Both the position numbers and the translations under genes were made by a program. Below, piece after piece: positions 1 to 12,800 of a stretch of DNA of 64,000 bases. Position 1 is the stretch's first letter, and each line of letters opens with the position of its first letter. A model generated the notes under the pieces. The model made no database searches. It worked only from the letters and a program-made list of their open reading frames with translations, and had not been told where the DNA came from. Origin of the DNA: Marthasterias glacialis (Eukaryota; Echinodermata; Asteroidea; Forcipulatida; Asteriidae); assembly GCA_911728455.2 (NCBI GenBank), contig OU452223.1, positions 7,338,174-7,402,173 on the forward strand, in the 5' to 3' direction.

Positions 1-59
1 TGATACAGCGGTCATTTGAATGCAAACAGTTGAAAATCAAAAATTGCATATAAAAGCTA

Positions 60-2905
60 TTGACTAGTGTGTAATTTGAATGAAGCTGAGCATATGGTTG
101 CTGTACATGGAAGCTTCAAGGTCAATTTTTCGAGGAAATCTGTACGTGTTGTCGGTTTGATTGGTGAGGACCACAAAGCAACCGCTGACATACGCAGGGT
201 GAGTAATAAGCGTTTGGTGACCAAAGAACACTTACTGGTGTTTGGAGCGAGGTAACAAAGAATGTCAACAATACCGTCGCTCCCGAGCTGAGAGAAATAA
301 AATCTGTGTTGAACTCCACACGCCGAGCTTGGGGAAAGCAGCATAACTACAACGGACAAAATGTGAAATGTTATAAAGGAGGAGAAGTCGGACACAACAA
401 GAGAAATTGCCTGTTTGGCACGGTGAATGAGTAGCAAGCGGAAGTGTAGGTAAGCCAACCATCCAACAATTATCAGGGAAACTATGCAGAGCCGATCCTA
501 CCAGCCAGGGTTCGGGTAGCCAAAGTATAAAACAGTCTAGTTTTAGGCGTGCTGGTAAAGGTGGATATGCTGTTGCTTGCCCCTATGAAAATTCTTGGAA
601 AAAATTTTCAATCTTTTGTGGACACGGGAAAGCCTCATTGTGTTGGAAATAACTGAAGCCGGCAAAAAGATGAAAGTGATTGGAGTCGCAAATGTTTGTT
701 TAAGTATCACAAATTATCACTTGCACCTCTGAGGGATGACATTGTGCTTGGATGTGACTTCATTCACACCAATGACATAAGAATACGCACCCGTAACGAT
801 ACTCAGTGAAAAGGAGAATGGATCTTGTGTGAACTAGTTGAAGGAAACACACATTGCATGAGAACAGCTGGAATGTCGCCATACTTGCCATAGTGGATTT
901 TTGGAAAATGTGCTGCTAATATGTGCCAGGTCATTGATTGATCCCAGTAAGGACAGAATTCATGTGGAGAATCCGTCACACTCATTGATTGAGATTAAGA
1001 AAAGCACAATTAATATTTGTGAATTACATCCTATAGACCAAGTGCAAGAGGTCGCCGCAAGTGTGCTGGATAACATGGATGTGGTGATGCAAACACATCG
1101 TGTGTACAGGGTACACAACAAGGAATGTTCTTGTAATGAAGTGGATGTGTACAATGATGAAAACGAGTGAAGCAGAGTGCTCACAATGGATGTCAATATT
1201 ACTGGACCATTTGAAAGAATTAGACGCACAGCCTTGTCAGAATATACCAGACAGTGAACAATAACTTCAACTTGCTAAGTTGCTGGAGAACATACAAAGG
1301 ATCGTTTGCCAAAGAATAAGCCGATTTGGGGAATTGTACTACAGTGAAGCACAACATCAATACTGTGGGGGCTGCTCCTATTCATCAGCCAGTACAGAGA
1401 ACACCACAGGGATTTGAAGGAGAAGAGGAGAAATACTTGAGAGATCAGTTGAATGCAGGGTAGTAAACCCACTCTCTGAGTGGGCATCGCCATTTGTGCT
1501 TGTTCGCAAAAAACAGATGACACTGTGTGCGTTGGTGTATTGATTATAGGAAACTTAATGATGTCAAGGTAAAAGACGTGTACCCACTTCCATGAACTGA
1601 CACCTGCTTGGATTGCCTCGCTGGTGTAAACATGTTCTCCACGCTGGACTTACAAAGCGAATATTGGCAGACAGCAATGAGCGAGAAGGACCAGGCAAAG
1701 ACAGCATTCATCACGAAATATGGATGAATGTTCGAATACGCAAAAATGATGTTTGGACTGTGCAACTCACCAAGTACCTTTTGACATTGCATGGAACTTA
1801 TACTATCTTGCCTGCAGTGGAAAACTTTGCTCATCTAACTGGACAATGAAATTGTTCACAGTGCAACATTTGAAGAACATTGTGAACAAATTTTCCTTGT
1901 CAGTGTGGAATAGAAGAGTAGCTTCTACAGCGTGTATTCAAAATTGCCTACTGAGTGAATTTGCCACGTTACAAAAGAGCAATACAACTCTGGGTGGTTT
2001 GCATTGTTGGATGGACAACGGTGAACACCTAGGGAGGAATACTGCTGCAGCATTCTCTCCAGAGGTAAGGAGATACTGGCTGAATTTGGAGCTGTTGGAA
2101 CGACATCAGTGGGTACTGTATAAGCGCTGGATTTCGCAGAATGGTCAACCACATAAATTGAGATCATGAGATGGATTGAAGTGTACCCTATCCCAAATCA
2201 ACAGTCAGAAACAGTAGCAAAACAATTGGTACATGATTTTATCAGACGTTATGGAGCCCTACTGGAAATACACACTGACCAAGGGTGCAATTTTGAGAGT
2301 GAGGTCTTCAAAGAATAGATGTAGGAAAACAATAACTTCCCCATATCGTCCTTCATCCAATGGAGCAATTTAATGCCACACTTGTGACTATGAAACAGAG
2401 TTATGTGGAAGAAATCAGAGAAATTGGGACAAGCATATTCCTTTGTTAACTGCAGCATATTTGCAGCACTGTGCTACAGGATTTACTCCTAACATGTTAA
2501 TGATGGGATGGGAGGTAAATCCACCGATTGTTATTATGTACCCAAAACCTGCTAGTGAGGAACACCACCAAAATGTGGCAGAGTATGTGGCTGAAATAAG
2601 ATAGCAAATGGAAAACTGTCATTCCTAAGCAAGGGATCATCTAGGATGCAGTGCTAAACGAAAAAAAACATTACTACGATATGCCTATTGCTGAAATGAA
2701 GTACAACCGCGGTGAACTTGTTTACTACTTAGACACAAGCAGATGGAAGGGAAAAAGTCCCAAACTTCAAAACCCATGGAAAGGACCCTGTGTTATAGTT
2801 TCACGTATGAGTGACTGCATCTACAAAATTGGATGCAAAAAAGGGGACAAAGTGTTACATAATGACAGACTGAGCCCATATGCCATGAGTGAGGTTCCTA
2901 AGTGA
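60..2905 (+). mobile_element. Decayed Ty3/gypsy LTR retrotransposon (internal region)
   Basis: The parts appear in the canonical Ty3/gypsy order. A CCHC zinc knuckle of a gag protein lies near 363-415. Reverse transcriptase motifs (a TLDLQ...YWQ block) lie near 1620-1720. The integrase core block (HTDQG) is near 2265-2300, and a basic integrase C-terminal segment is still readable at 2651-2905. The order gag, RT, integrase is that of Ty3/gypsy rather than Ty1/copia. No LTRs were recognised at either end, and the 5' side may start before the window. The coding region carries many breaks, so it is an old fossil. It lies upstream of the first recognised NSF exon. Confidence 0.8.
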
Positions 2906-3119
2906 ACTAAGCAGCAACAAAATGCAGTGAGAAATCTCTGTACTAACTGTAATAATTTATACAGTGTTGTATGTGACGTGACAACTATGTTTTCAAGGGA
3001 AGAAAACGCAGGACCTGGTAACCGCTCAAGGATGTGCGCTCAGGAGCATGTGGCTCCACCGACGTACAGTAGCTGATCAACATGGGTGTTATGTGTATCT
3101 AAACTGTAGGGCCTAGCTA

Positions 3120-3552
3120 ATAATAATAATAATAATAATACGCAGTTTTTATATAGCGCTTTATCACACCCTATGGGCGTCTCAGAGCGCTCAGTATTTT
3201 TTTTTTTCCTGCAAGGTATGATGAGTTACGTTTTTGAAGTTTGAGACCTGTTCCTTTACATAGCACCATGTAATGGTTCACAAGGTGCTGTGGCGCAATC
3301 TGCAGCCGATCAAACCAGGAACACCGGGGCGAACCCCTTCTCTTTGCGATAAGTGTCACTGGGTTCTTTTACGTGCATTACACAACACACGGGACCAACG
3401 GCTTTACGTCCCATCCGAAGGACGAAGCAATAATGGTTAAGTGTCTTGCTTAAGGACACAAGTGTCACGACCGGGACCCGAACCCACACTCTGCTGATCA
3501 GAGACACCAGAGCTTGAGTCCGGTGTTCTTATCCGCTCGGCCGACCGAAATA
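3120..3552 (-). mobile_element. tRNA-Leu-derived SINE with (AAT)n tail
   Basis: Read on the minus strand, the head at about 3552-3455 resembles a tRNA-Leu gene. It has an A-box-like GGCCGAGCGGATAAG and a B-box-like GGGTTCGGGTCCC, i.e. an internal RNA polymerase III promoter. A body of about 300 bp follows and ends near TATAAAAACTGCG and a (TTA)n run at 3120-3139, the plus-strand image of an (AAT)n tail. The same body recurs, 5'-truncated and in the opposite orientation, at 42843-43080. The tail type matches the (AAT)n ends of the LINEs in this window, as expected of LINE-mobilised SINEs. Confidence 0.8.
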
Positions 3553-3569
3553 TGGAAATTAGATTTTAG

Positions 3570-4600
3570 GAAATTCCTTTCCAGAGTGCTGTGTTAGCCT
3601 TTGAGAAGGGGAAGAGAATAATTATTAGCTGTTTCACAGCAAAGCAAAGCGCAGCGAAACAGCTCTCATTTTCGTTAAAGTTTTTTATTTTTTTATTTTT
3701 ATTTTTCAACAATTTTCTTTCCAAGCGCTGTTTTGCATAGTTCCTGATGAGCAATTGCAATGAAACTTTCCGTGATGAAAGGCATTAGTGCAACAGTGGT
3801 CCTAAAACAGTGACGTCATGATGGCGTCATCACCTGTCGCGTGACGTCATCTTAAATACTTTCGTTTTAAATATTTGAAAATCCGTATCAAATCAGCCAT
3901 AAGAGACCGTAGGTTTCTGTTTGCTGGATTGGGTAGGGATAAATTAGGTCTTCATTTTATTCAGTGTGCGTGACCTCACGTGACCTCAGTCGAAACCGGA
4001 AGTGCCTTGTAATTCAAAAGTGGTAACAGTTATGACGTTGCTTTCAACGATGTTAGTGTCTAGCCAGGGTCAGCTTTTAAAAAAAAAATGATGATGTCAT
4101 AATATACAAGAGCTCCCTCTAGCGGCAGGTTGAAATCTGTTCAAAAATTCACTTTGAGAAGATCTGTGTGGCAAAGTTTGTTGTAATCGCTTCAAAATTT
4201 ATACACATGATGACCATCAGGTAGCCAACACATGTGTGAAGTTTTAGGTTGATGACGTCATCAGCTGTCACGTGACGTACGATTAAAGATGCACTTTTTG
4301 AAGTGGTATATCTCCAAAAGTATTGGTCCGATCACGTTAAAACTTGGCATGTTGTTAGATTCTGGTAAGTTCTTGATTATTGTGAAGTGACGTCATGATG
4401 ACGTCATCAGGTGATTTTTTATGATTTTTTCATTTTTGGCCCCTTGGAGTCATAAATTGGAGTCAACGGAATATGCTATGATCAAAATTCCTTTTTAAAC
4501 AGGCTCAATGGATCATAAATGCTCTGAAAAAGAATTGACGTTATCATGACAGCTTGGCATTCGTTCACGAATGCAATTATGTCTAGTTATTTTTTTACTT
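3570..4600. repeat. TGACGTCA-rich dispersed non-coding repeat
   Basis: No coding potential. The stretch is dense in TGACGTCA/ATGACGTCAT palindromes (about 3810-3850, 4250-4275, 4385-4410) and CACGTGAC. It also has phrases such as AAACTTGGCA that recur at 25020-25290. It ends with TTCACGAATGCAATTATGTC followed by TAGTTATTT; a similar opening (AACTAGACATTATGTG) occurs at 60738, so the two stretches probably belong to one repeat superfamily. The element type is unknown; no transposase, tRNA head or clear terminal repeat was found. Confidence 0.5.
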
Positions 4601-5629
4601 ATATTTTACTGAGATTTAGTTATGATGAGACTTATATATGAGGACAAAATGTTCACCGTTGTCTAATGTTATTTTCAGTGACTCTCAACATAATTTTATT
4701 CTGTGCACAGGGAAACTATAGTGGATTTCTGGGTTGTCCTTATTGGATTTTTGTAAATAACTTGATCAATCAGTTGTATTATAGTTTTTCCAGATGAAAG
4801 CCTAAATTTGGAATAACGTTTGGTTTGTGGTAAATGGCAATTTTGAAAATTCTGAGTCAGCTCAACCTATGAAAATGGTCGGTAGTTTATGGCTGTATAG
4901 AAGATCGATAGTGACTGAAAGAAAATCTGAGAAAGTTTGGCAGTTCTTGAAAAGACAAACAGGGTGTCAAAATCTGAACATCATTAAATCTTTGTATATA
5001 GATTGATGATTAATGATAATTGAACATGACTTGAGAGACTGCAAACACCTGACAACCTTTATCTGTATAAATTGTTCATGGTACTTTGTGAAGAGTTCTG
5101 CTTTTCAGTCAGCCTGTAAACAAAAGATATTAATTTGTAAGTATAGACTCCATTCTGGAAAATTCCAGGTGGTACCCCAAAGTAATCAAGGACTAAAGTC
5201 CTAACCCGTACACTACTTTGAATTGAGAATTGATAAATTAATTGATTGATTTTTTATTCCATGCACATAATGTATAAATTAAAAGATTGTACTTACCTCC
5301 TCGAAGTACAACATTTATTAAGTGGGGAAAGTGTTGTGAAATTACACAATGATCAGCTATATATTCATAGATTTATTAGTTATTGATTATTTGTAAATTT
5401 AACCTACTTTATGCAGCGGTCTGCTTGCGCGTGCATTGCACTGCACCTACTGTGTAAATTAACCTGCCGCACGCGATGTGAGAACTGAATGTGTTTACGT
5501 CACGCAAAAGCTGGTTATTATTACCTAGGAGTCTGTTTTACCAACTTCAAACCCAGTCAGTTGCGCATCTCTGTATCCAAATGCGTGTACGTCTGTTACA
5601 TGTACTAAGATAAATCATTTGTAACCATT
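4601..5629. other. AT-rich non-coding stretch
   Basis: No recognisable gene, repeat end or RNA. Short open frames here (for example 5013-5204) have no family features. A tRNA-like or exon signature was not seen. Confidence 0.5.
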
Positions 5630-5887
5630 TTGGATTACATGACGGTGCATCACAGCACAGTTTTCGCCATTCACATCATGATTGAGTATATGACTGCGGA
5701 AAACCCTCATGTTGGTTTCCTTTCTGAGGACAAGTTAAAAGAGTTTCTTGCTTCAACGTATCTGCTGAGCACACAGAAGAGTGTAAAATACACTATTAGC
5801 ATTTTTATAGGATACTTCAAAGAAAAATATTATCCTATTCTACAAAGATTTCACATGGAGGTGCGTCAAATAAATAGCAAGGTTTAG
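5630..5887 (+). other. Unrecognised 85-codon open frame
   Basis: An ATG-initiated frame of 85 codons with a balanced, protein-like composition (TAENPHVGFLSEDKLKEFLA near the middle). A possible splice donor (GGAG followed by GTGCGT) follows the FHME codons near its end. It lies about 600 bp upstream of the first recognised NSF exon and on the same strand. It does not resemble the NSF segment expected before the D2 Walker A, so it is not assigned to that gene. It could be a transposon remnant, a lineage-specific exon or chance. Confidence 0.2.
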
Positions 5888-6618
<731 letters not shown>

Positions 6619-6904
6619 TAGAACACAGTCAATATGATGTTGGTTAAAATACACACTTTTCACTGGAATGTACAATTTAACAACATAATTTAGATACCAG
6701 TTTCAATCTTGAGATTTGACTGCCATTTACAATTAGTTTGCACCCTTATGTATACACAAGAAGAACTCGTTTTGTTGTCACTTGCACTAAAAAAGCAAGT
6801 TGATTCACTGACTCACATGTACATCAAACCATGCATGATCATACAAAACAGACTACATGTACATGTAGTGGAGGGACCAAGATAGCAGTGGCTTTTTTTT
6901 GGGA

Positions 6905-8115
6905 ATTTAGCTCTACAGTTGTTCAAATCCTACCTAACAGGTCATACCATTTGAGTTCTCATCGAAGGTCAGGAATCTGACATTTTGTATCTTGGAATAC
7001 CGCAGGGATCCATAATCGGACCACAAGCATTTATCATGTACTCACAACCAGTTGCTCAGATTATCCATTCTCATCTCATTCAGTTTCATATGTATGCTGA
7101 TGACATTCAACTACACACCACATTTAATCCTAACATCCCGAGTGAGGTGGCAATTGCTCTTAATAGGTTGTCATCCTGTGTAGAGGACATTCACCTCTTG
7201 ATGACTGCAACTAAACTTTAACTAAATGGCTCAAAGACCGAATTCTTTGTATTTGGCTCACAAACTAATGTGTCAATGTTCAAAAACTACACATACCCCA
7301 TGGACAGTGAGTGTTTGTCCCCTTCCAATTCAGTGAATGATCTAGGGGTCACATTTGACTCATCCATGGCCATGTCCTCTCATGTCACATCTCCGTGTCA
7401 GTCGATTAATTACAAATTGTGCAATATCTTGAGAATTTGTTTCATGCCATGAGAGCTCTGATTCAGTCTAGACTAGACTATGCCAACTCTCTTTTGGCTG
7501 GCCACAATAGCTCAGAACTCTTCTGCAGTGGCATAGCTAGGGGGGGGGGCCTGGGGGCACGTGCCCCCCCCCTAATTCTTAGTGCCCCCCCAGGTGCCCC
7601 CTCATAAAAAAAACAGATACTTTTAATTCATAAAAAAACATGGTCACTGCCCCCTCCCCCCACTGAAAGGCAATGCTGCCCTGTTCCCCTCCCCTCCCCC
7701 ATTGAAAAAATCCTGGCTACGCTGCTGCTCTTCTGACTGCTGCTCTTCTGCAGTGTCTACAGGACAGGGTTGCTTTTATAATTTTCCAGGTTCTCCACTA
7801 CTATGACAACTCCCCTGGTGTCCGGATCAAAAGCACTTTCATCACTAAATCGTCTTACTCCCAAATACATGTACCTCTCTGACACCATCTCACTTTATAG
7901 ATCACCTCAGCAGGGTTTACGATCAGTCAAAGGATGGTTGGGGAGAGGTCTTTCTCCATATGTTTCCCAAGACTCTGGAACAACCTCCCATCAGATATCA
8001 GATTTGCTCCCAGCACACAATCATTTAAACGACACTTGAAGACCTGTTTAATTGATTTTCTCTTGATTAGTTCTTTCATTTTTTTGCCATTTTTTTTCTT
8101 CTCGGAATTGCCATA
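6905..8115 (+). mobile_element. L2/CR1-type LINE fragment (RT to C-terminus)
   Basis: The sense-strand reading shows reverse transcriptase blocks 4-5: LGIPQGSIIGPQAFIMYS near 6985, then MYADDIQLH with an intact YADD near 7090. The thumb and the 3' domain follow. The C-terminal block (SICFPRLWNNLPSDIRFAPS) lies near 7950-8030. This matches L2/CR1-clade non-LTR retrotransposons. The copy is 5'-truncated, has several stops and frameshifts (for example after TATKL at 7221), and is interrupted by a MITE at 7526-7727. It lies in NSF intron 1 in the sense orientation. Confidence 0.8.
7526..7727. mobile_element. hAT-type MITE with 8-bp target duplication
   Basis: The 202-bp element starts CAGTGGCATAGCTAGG and ends with the near inverted repeat CCTGGCTACGCTGCTG. 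It is flanked on both sides by CTCTTCTG (7518-7525 and 7728-7735). An 8-bp duplication and CAG...CTG ends are characteristic of hAT DNA transposons. The interior is G/C-run rich and non-coding. It sits inside the older LINE fragment. Confidence 0.8.
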
Positions 8116-8660
8116 ATTATTTTTCTTTGAGAGTACTGATGGTACAAAGAAACATTGACTTGACAAAGCCAAGAGAACAAAGACCCTCTTTAAAGCATAG
8201 GGATTGTTGTTTTCTCTGTCGAGAAAATGTCAAATATATGCACTTTGATTTGCAAAACCTTGGTCATGAGCTGTGGCCGGTTTTTAGTACTAAATCTGGA
8301 CCAATGCTGGATACCTCGTTCACTCTGAGTTCGACTCACCTCCATAAAGACGAGATACAATGAATAAACAACGATGGAAGTCTCTTAATGTCTCAGAATC
8401 CTCTTCTTGGAACAAGACGACAAAGGTCCAGAATCAGGGATTGCACAATTACCCCCGCATAATGGGCAAAAATCAGCAAAATAGTCCAGACATCTGTCCT
8501 CTTTGTGTGGGTGAAACAAAGTGTTGCACGGTGAGTGCATACTGTGTACACGCTCTAAAAGAAAATGTTCCGGTATTATGATTTTATGCAGAGGCACGTC
8601 TAAATGTTGCCCGTTTGCCTGCTTGGACAACATTTGCATGTTTACAGGTCATCCGGCATA
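8085..8660 (+). repeat. Dispersed repeat family A, copy 1
   Basis: This copy shares its main motifs with the array at 38385-39665 and the inverted copy at 57690-58105: GAATTGCCA followed by TTTTTCTTTGAG, a TGGTACAAAGAAA block, GCAAAACCTTGG, ATACAATGAATAAACAA and GTGTGGGTGAAACAAAG. No convincing protein. The boundary with the LINE fragment to its left is approximate. It ends about 90 bp before the second NSF exon. Confidence 0.6.
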
Positions 8661-8752
8661 AACTGGTTAAATCTGACGGAAGTTTGAGTTACCAAGAATC
8701 AATGTGTGAATATTTATTTTGTTGTTTTCATTGTCTGATTCTTCTTCATCAG

Positions 8753-8819
8753 ATCTTTGAAGATGCATATAAGTCGCAAGTAAGCTGTGTCGTTGTAGAT
8801 GACATTGAAAGACTTCTTG
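8753..8819 (+). CDS. NSF: NSF exon: D2 Walker B segment
   Basis: The exon gives IFEDAYKSQVSCVVVDDIER plus LL and one base of the next Asp codon. SCVVVDDIER is the Walker B block of the NSF D2 domain, with its two acidic residues. The acceptor is TTCTTCATCAG and the donor TTG|GTGAGT. The 67-nt length and phases (0 in, 1 out) fit the flanking exons. The codon split with 24210 restores the Asp of the family's ERLLDYVP sequence. The following intron is about 15.4 kb and holds three antisense LINEs. Confidence 0.95.
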
Positions 8820-9161
8820 GTGAGTACTCGTTTTTGGAATGTATGAAGCTGATTACCAACATTTTTAATCCCTTTGTTTGTCATGTTTTCAATTTCAGAG
8901 CCAAAATTTTTGTCAAGAATTAAAAGTGCTTAGTTTATTATGGTTTTGCTCCAACTAGACTTTGCTATTCACTACCAAACACTCATGGGTTGCAGGAAGG
9001 CTTTCCCTTTTTCCCAGTTTGCTACAGACAGTAAAACATGTTTTCTGCTCTTTCCACTTTTATGCCTGGCTGGTGAAGTGGAAGGGGCATGTAGTGTTTG
9101 CCTTGTCCTTCTGTGTGTGTATCAGTGTACTTATAGCCTGTTGTTTTTGGACTCCCCAGGT
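8820..9161 (+). other. Intronic stretch, no feature seen
   Basis: The start of NSF intron 2. Short overlapping open frames (8940-9204) have no family features. Confidence 0.4.
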
Positions 9162-9445
9162 CAATAGACCGATTGCGCGACTGGCTAAAATAACCTCTTT
9201 TTAGTAGAATTCTGTTAAATTATGAAACAGAGATGTGATTTAAATTAATGCCACAACATACTACTTTAAATAAAGGGGCAGATTAACTAATTCATCGCTT
9301 AACGAAAGTAAAATTGACTGTTTTCAAACTCACTCTGTGTCACGGCCTATGCTTTTACACATATTTTTTCATCAGCTGTATGACGTCATACCCGATAGGG
9401 GGTCACGTGACCGCATGTAAACATTGTCGCGCAATCGGTCTATTG
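9162..9445. mobile_element. MITE with perfect 20-bp inverted ends (CAATAGACCG family)
   Basis: It begins CAATAGACCGATTGCGCGAC and ends with the exact reverse complement. The interior has TGACGTCA and CACGTGACC and no transposase. Related copies are at 41906-42603, 42619-42700 and 49242-50055. In the copy starting at 41906 the bases before TAGACCG are not CAA, so the true end may be GACCG with a duplicated TA target, as in Tc1/mariner-like elements. Confidence 0.8.
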
Positions 9446-9664
9446 TCAAGGTCATTATGGCAAAAACAAAAGAAATGTTGTCCAAGTGAAAACTCAAGAA
9501 GGACTTGGCCTATCAACTCCTAACTTGGTGTGTGGATTGGTCTTTGGACATAACTAGACATCAAAATTCACAGTTCCCTGTGAGGACAAGTTTAAAAATG
9601 CTTTAATGTTAAATTTCAAAAAACTGTAAATGAAATATCATGAATTTGTTGTTGATAGATGATA
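9446..9664. other. Unremarkable intron sequence
   Basis: Leads from the MITE to the poly(T) run that marks the 3' end of the antisense L1-Tx1 LINE. Nothing else seen. Confidence 0.4.
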
Positions 9665-9828
9665 TCATTAATTTTTTTTTATTTTTTTTTAATTCATCAA
9701 AGCAGTGACAATTTACGAAAAAAGATAGTTGAACACTTTACGAAATAAACAATCATAAAAATTGTAATAATTTACAATAAATGAGAAATTATAGTAAACC
9801 ACAAGGTAAAATCGCGGTTACATGTATG

Positions 9829-12800
9829 TCAGATTAAAGGGTACCATTTCCTACGATGGATATCTAATTTATCTCTCTTATTGGCAATATAAAATTCAGT
9901 TCTCTCCATCATTTTAACCAAGTTGATAAAATTTGCAATTTGAGGAGGCTTGTCATTATACTTACATTGACAAATGTACTGTTTACCTAAAATAATTAAA
10001 TAATTAATAAAAAGGTCCGGATCATAGATATTATAACCAAACATAATTGAATATTCTGAAAGGACTATCGTAACATAACTAATAGATGTTAACCATTCCT
10101 CAACCTTCTTCCAGAAATTACTTACAAAAGGACAAAAATAACACAAATGTTCATTTTTCTCAGGGACCAATTTACAAAAACTTTGCTTTTAAACCACCTA
10201 AATACTCAATAAAATTACTCTTAATATTGAACTTAGAAGTAAATTCTTTGTAAGTAAAAAAATTTCCCGAGTCTGACAAGAGATGCCGAATTTTAGAAAT
10301 CCCTGCGTCAAACCAGTGTCTATAAAAAAGTGACTAACCCTGGACATTAATAAAAGAATTTGATCAAAGAGTCTGATTACCATACTCAAACAATGAAAGG
10401 GGAGGCTTATGAGTGAAACGACTCCAGGACAACAAAATGTCGCGAACAAAGACAAACCCAGATTCAACGAAAATTATCAGGCCTCCGACCTGGTGAAGGG
10501 AAGAAAGAAATTCTTCCTAGCACCTTTATTCTTGTCGTCCAGAAGCTGCTTCACCCAGGATGCCTTTAATGCATAAAGATGTTGTTCAAAATCAATCATA
10601 TTAAGCCCTCTTTGATCAATAGTGTTAAATAAAACAGTACATTTAATTTTGTCTGGCTTGTTATTCCACACAAAGGAGAAAAAAAAGCTTATTGATTTTT
10701 TTAAAGATCGAATTGTCAGGATTTGGTAAAACAGAAGAGACAAAGGTCAACTTAGGCATAATTAAAGATCTCAAGATAGTAATTCTGCCTTGTATCGACA
10801 AATTCCTCATATTCCAAATTTTTTATTCATTCTCAATAGAGGTTTAAATAGGGAGGAAATTCAAATTAAAAAGTTGCTCATCAGAAAAAGAAAAGGTAAT
10901 ACCCAGGGCTTTAAAAGTATTCTTACTCCGCTTCAAGTCTAACTCTGGAAAAAAAACACTTCACTATTTCTACTCCAGCCCATAGGAATAACCTCTGACT
11001 TATTCCAGTTAATTGTCAAGCCAGAAACACACTTCAACTCTTTCAAAATATCCAGAACCTTTCCCAACGATTTCTCTGAGCCATCCAAAAAAATTGTAGT
11101 GTCATCTGCAAATTGGGAAATTTTAAGAGGCTGACCACCAACTTGAAGACCAGAAACATCTTGGTTATTCCGAATAGCTACAGCCAGAGGCTCAACTGCC
11201 AAAATAAATAGATAGGGAGATAATGGACAACCTTGCCCCACTCCCTGTGATTAAGAAAAGAATTCAGAAGAATAGCCATTGTTGATTATGGTGCTTTCAA
11301 TGTTGGTGTAGAAAACTTCAACCCATTTCCACAAATCCTCACCAAAACAGTAATACAACAAAGCTTTATCCACATACTGCCATTCCAACTTATCAGAGGC
11401 TTTTTCAAAATCAACACAAAATAACATACCAGGGATGTTTTTATCTTCTGTGTAATGCAAAGCTTCAAGAATAGTGACAATATTTTCTCCAATGTATCTA
11501 CCCTGAATAAAACCGATTTGATCTTGGCCAATAAGAGTAGTCAAATGATTCTTAATTCTAAAAGCAATGGCTTTGGCAGCAATCTTATAATCGGTATTCA
11601 AAATTGATATTGGCCGCCAATTACCTAATAAGAGAGAGTTTTTATTTTTCTTAGGCAGGAGCGTAATAATACCTCTACGCTGTGAAATTGACATTTCACC
11701 AAATTCAAAAGCAAAATTAAGAGCGTCTATAAGAAGAAATTTAATATCAGGCCACAAAATTTTATACAAATCTGCTGGCAGACCATCGGTCCCTGGCGTC
11801 TTACCATTTTCAAGAGAATTAACGATTTTTAAAACATTCCTCAATTGAAAGCAAACCTTCACAATCTTTCTTGGCATTCTCCGACGAGACATTTGCATGA
11901 GGCTGAGGAAAACACTGGTCACAAAGAACATTATCAAAATGATTGGTTTCAAAAGAGGATTGATAGGAGTAAAAAGGCACGTTCTGCAAGCAAAATCTTT
12001 TTTGGAACGGTCTCAACATAATCTTTGATTTTCAATTTTGAAATGGTTTTATTAACATAATTCCGTTTCTCTAAATTAAGAAAATATTTAGTGCTTTTTT
12101 CCCCCCTCCTCGTGCCACCTTGCCTCGGAACGAAATAAAATGCCATGAGTTTTATCCTCAATAATACCTTTAAGCTCTTTTTTATTTTATTTAATGCATC
12201 GAGACTCTGATAATCATTAGGGTTAGCATGTAAATGAGACTCCAAACTATTAATATCAGTACTCAGCTGCTGCTTGACCCTTTTTTTTTAAACGTTTCTT
12301 GCTAGAAGAAAATTTAACAGAGAATCCACGAATACTGCATTTAACCATTTCCCACAGCAAAGCTGGATTACAGGAAGCATTATCTAAGGCTGAGGAATGT
12401 ATTACTTCTTTCAACTCCTTTAAATAATTGGAATCATTGAGCAAAGAAGAGTTAAGTTTCCAAAACCCAGGACCCCAAGGTTCTGAACCAGTCATAAAAG
12501 AAATAGTAATTAAAGAATGGTCTGACTTAAAGCCACTAACAATATCAGCATTGACAATATCAGCATTAACAATATGTGAAATCAAACCAAAAGAGACTTA
12601 AAAAAAATCAAGTCTGCAGAAAATAGGAGGTGAATGATTTGAAACCCAGGTGTATCTTTTAGAATCGGGATTCCTGTCACGGCAAATATCTACTAAATCA
12701 AATTATCCTTATTTTGAACAATATTGAGGTCGCCTCCTAAAATAATATGACCTTCAACATAATTTTCAATAACATTTCAAATTTCTTGAACAAAGCCCGG

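Noticed and set aside
3570-4600. CREB-type enhancer cluster because of many TGACGTCA sites
   Set aside because: The motif belongs to a repeated element seen in several places, so motif density alone is not evidence of a local enhancer.
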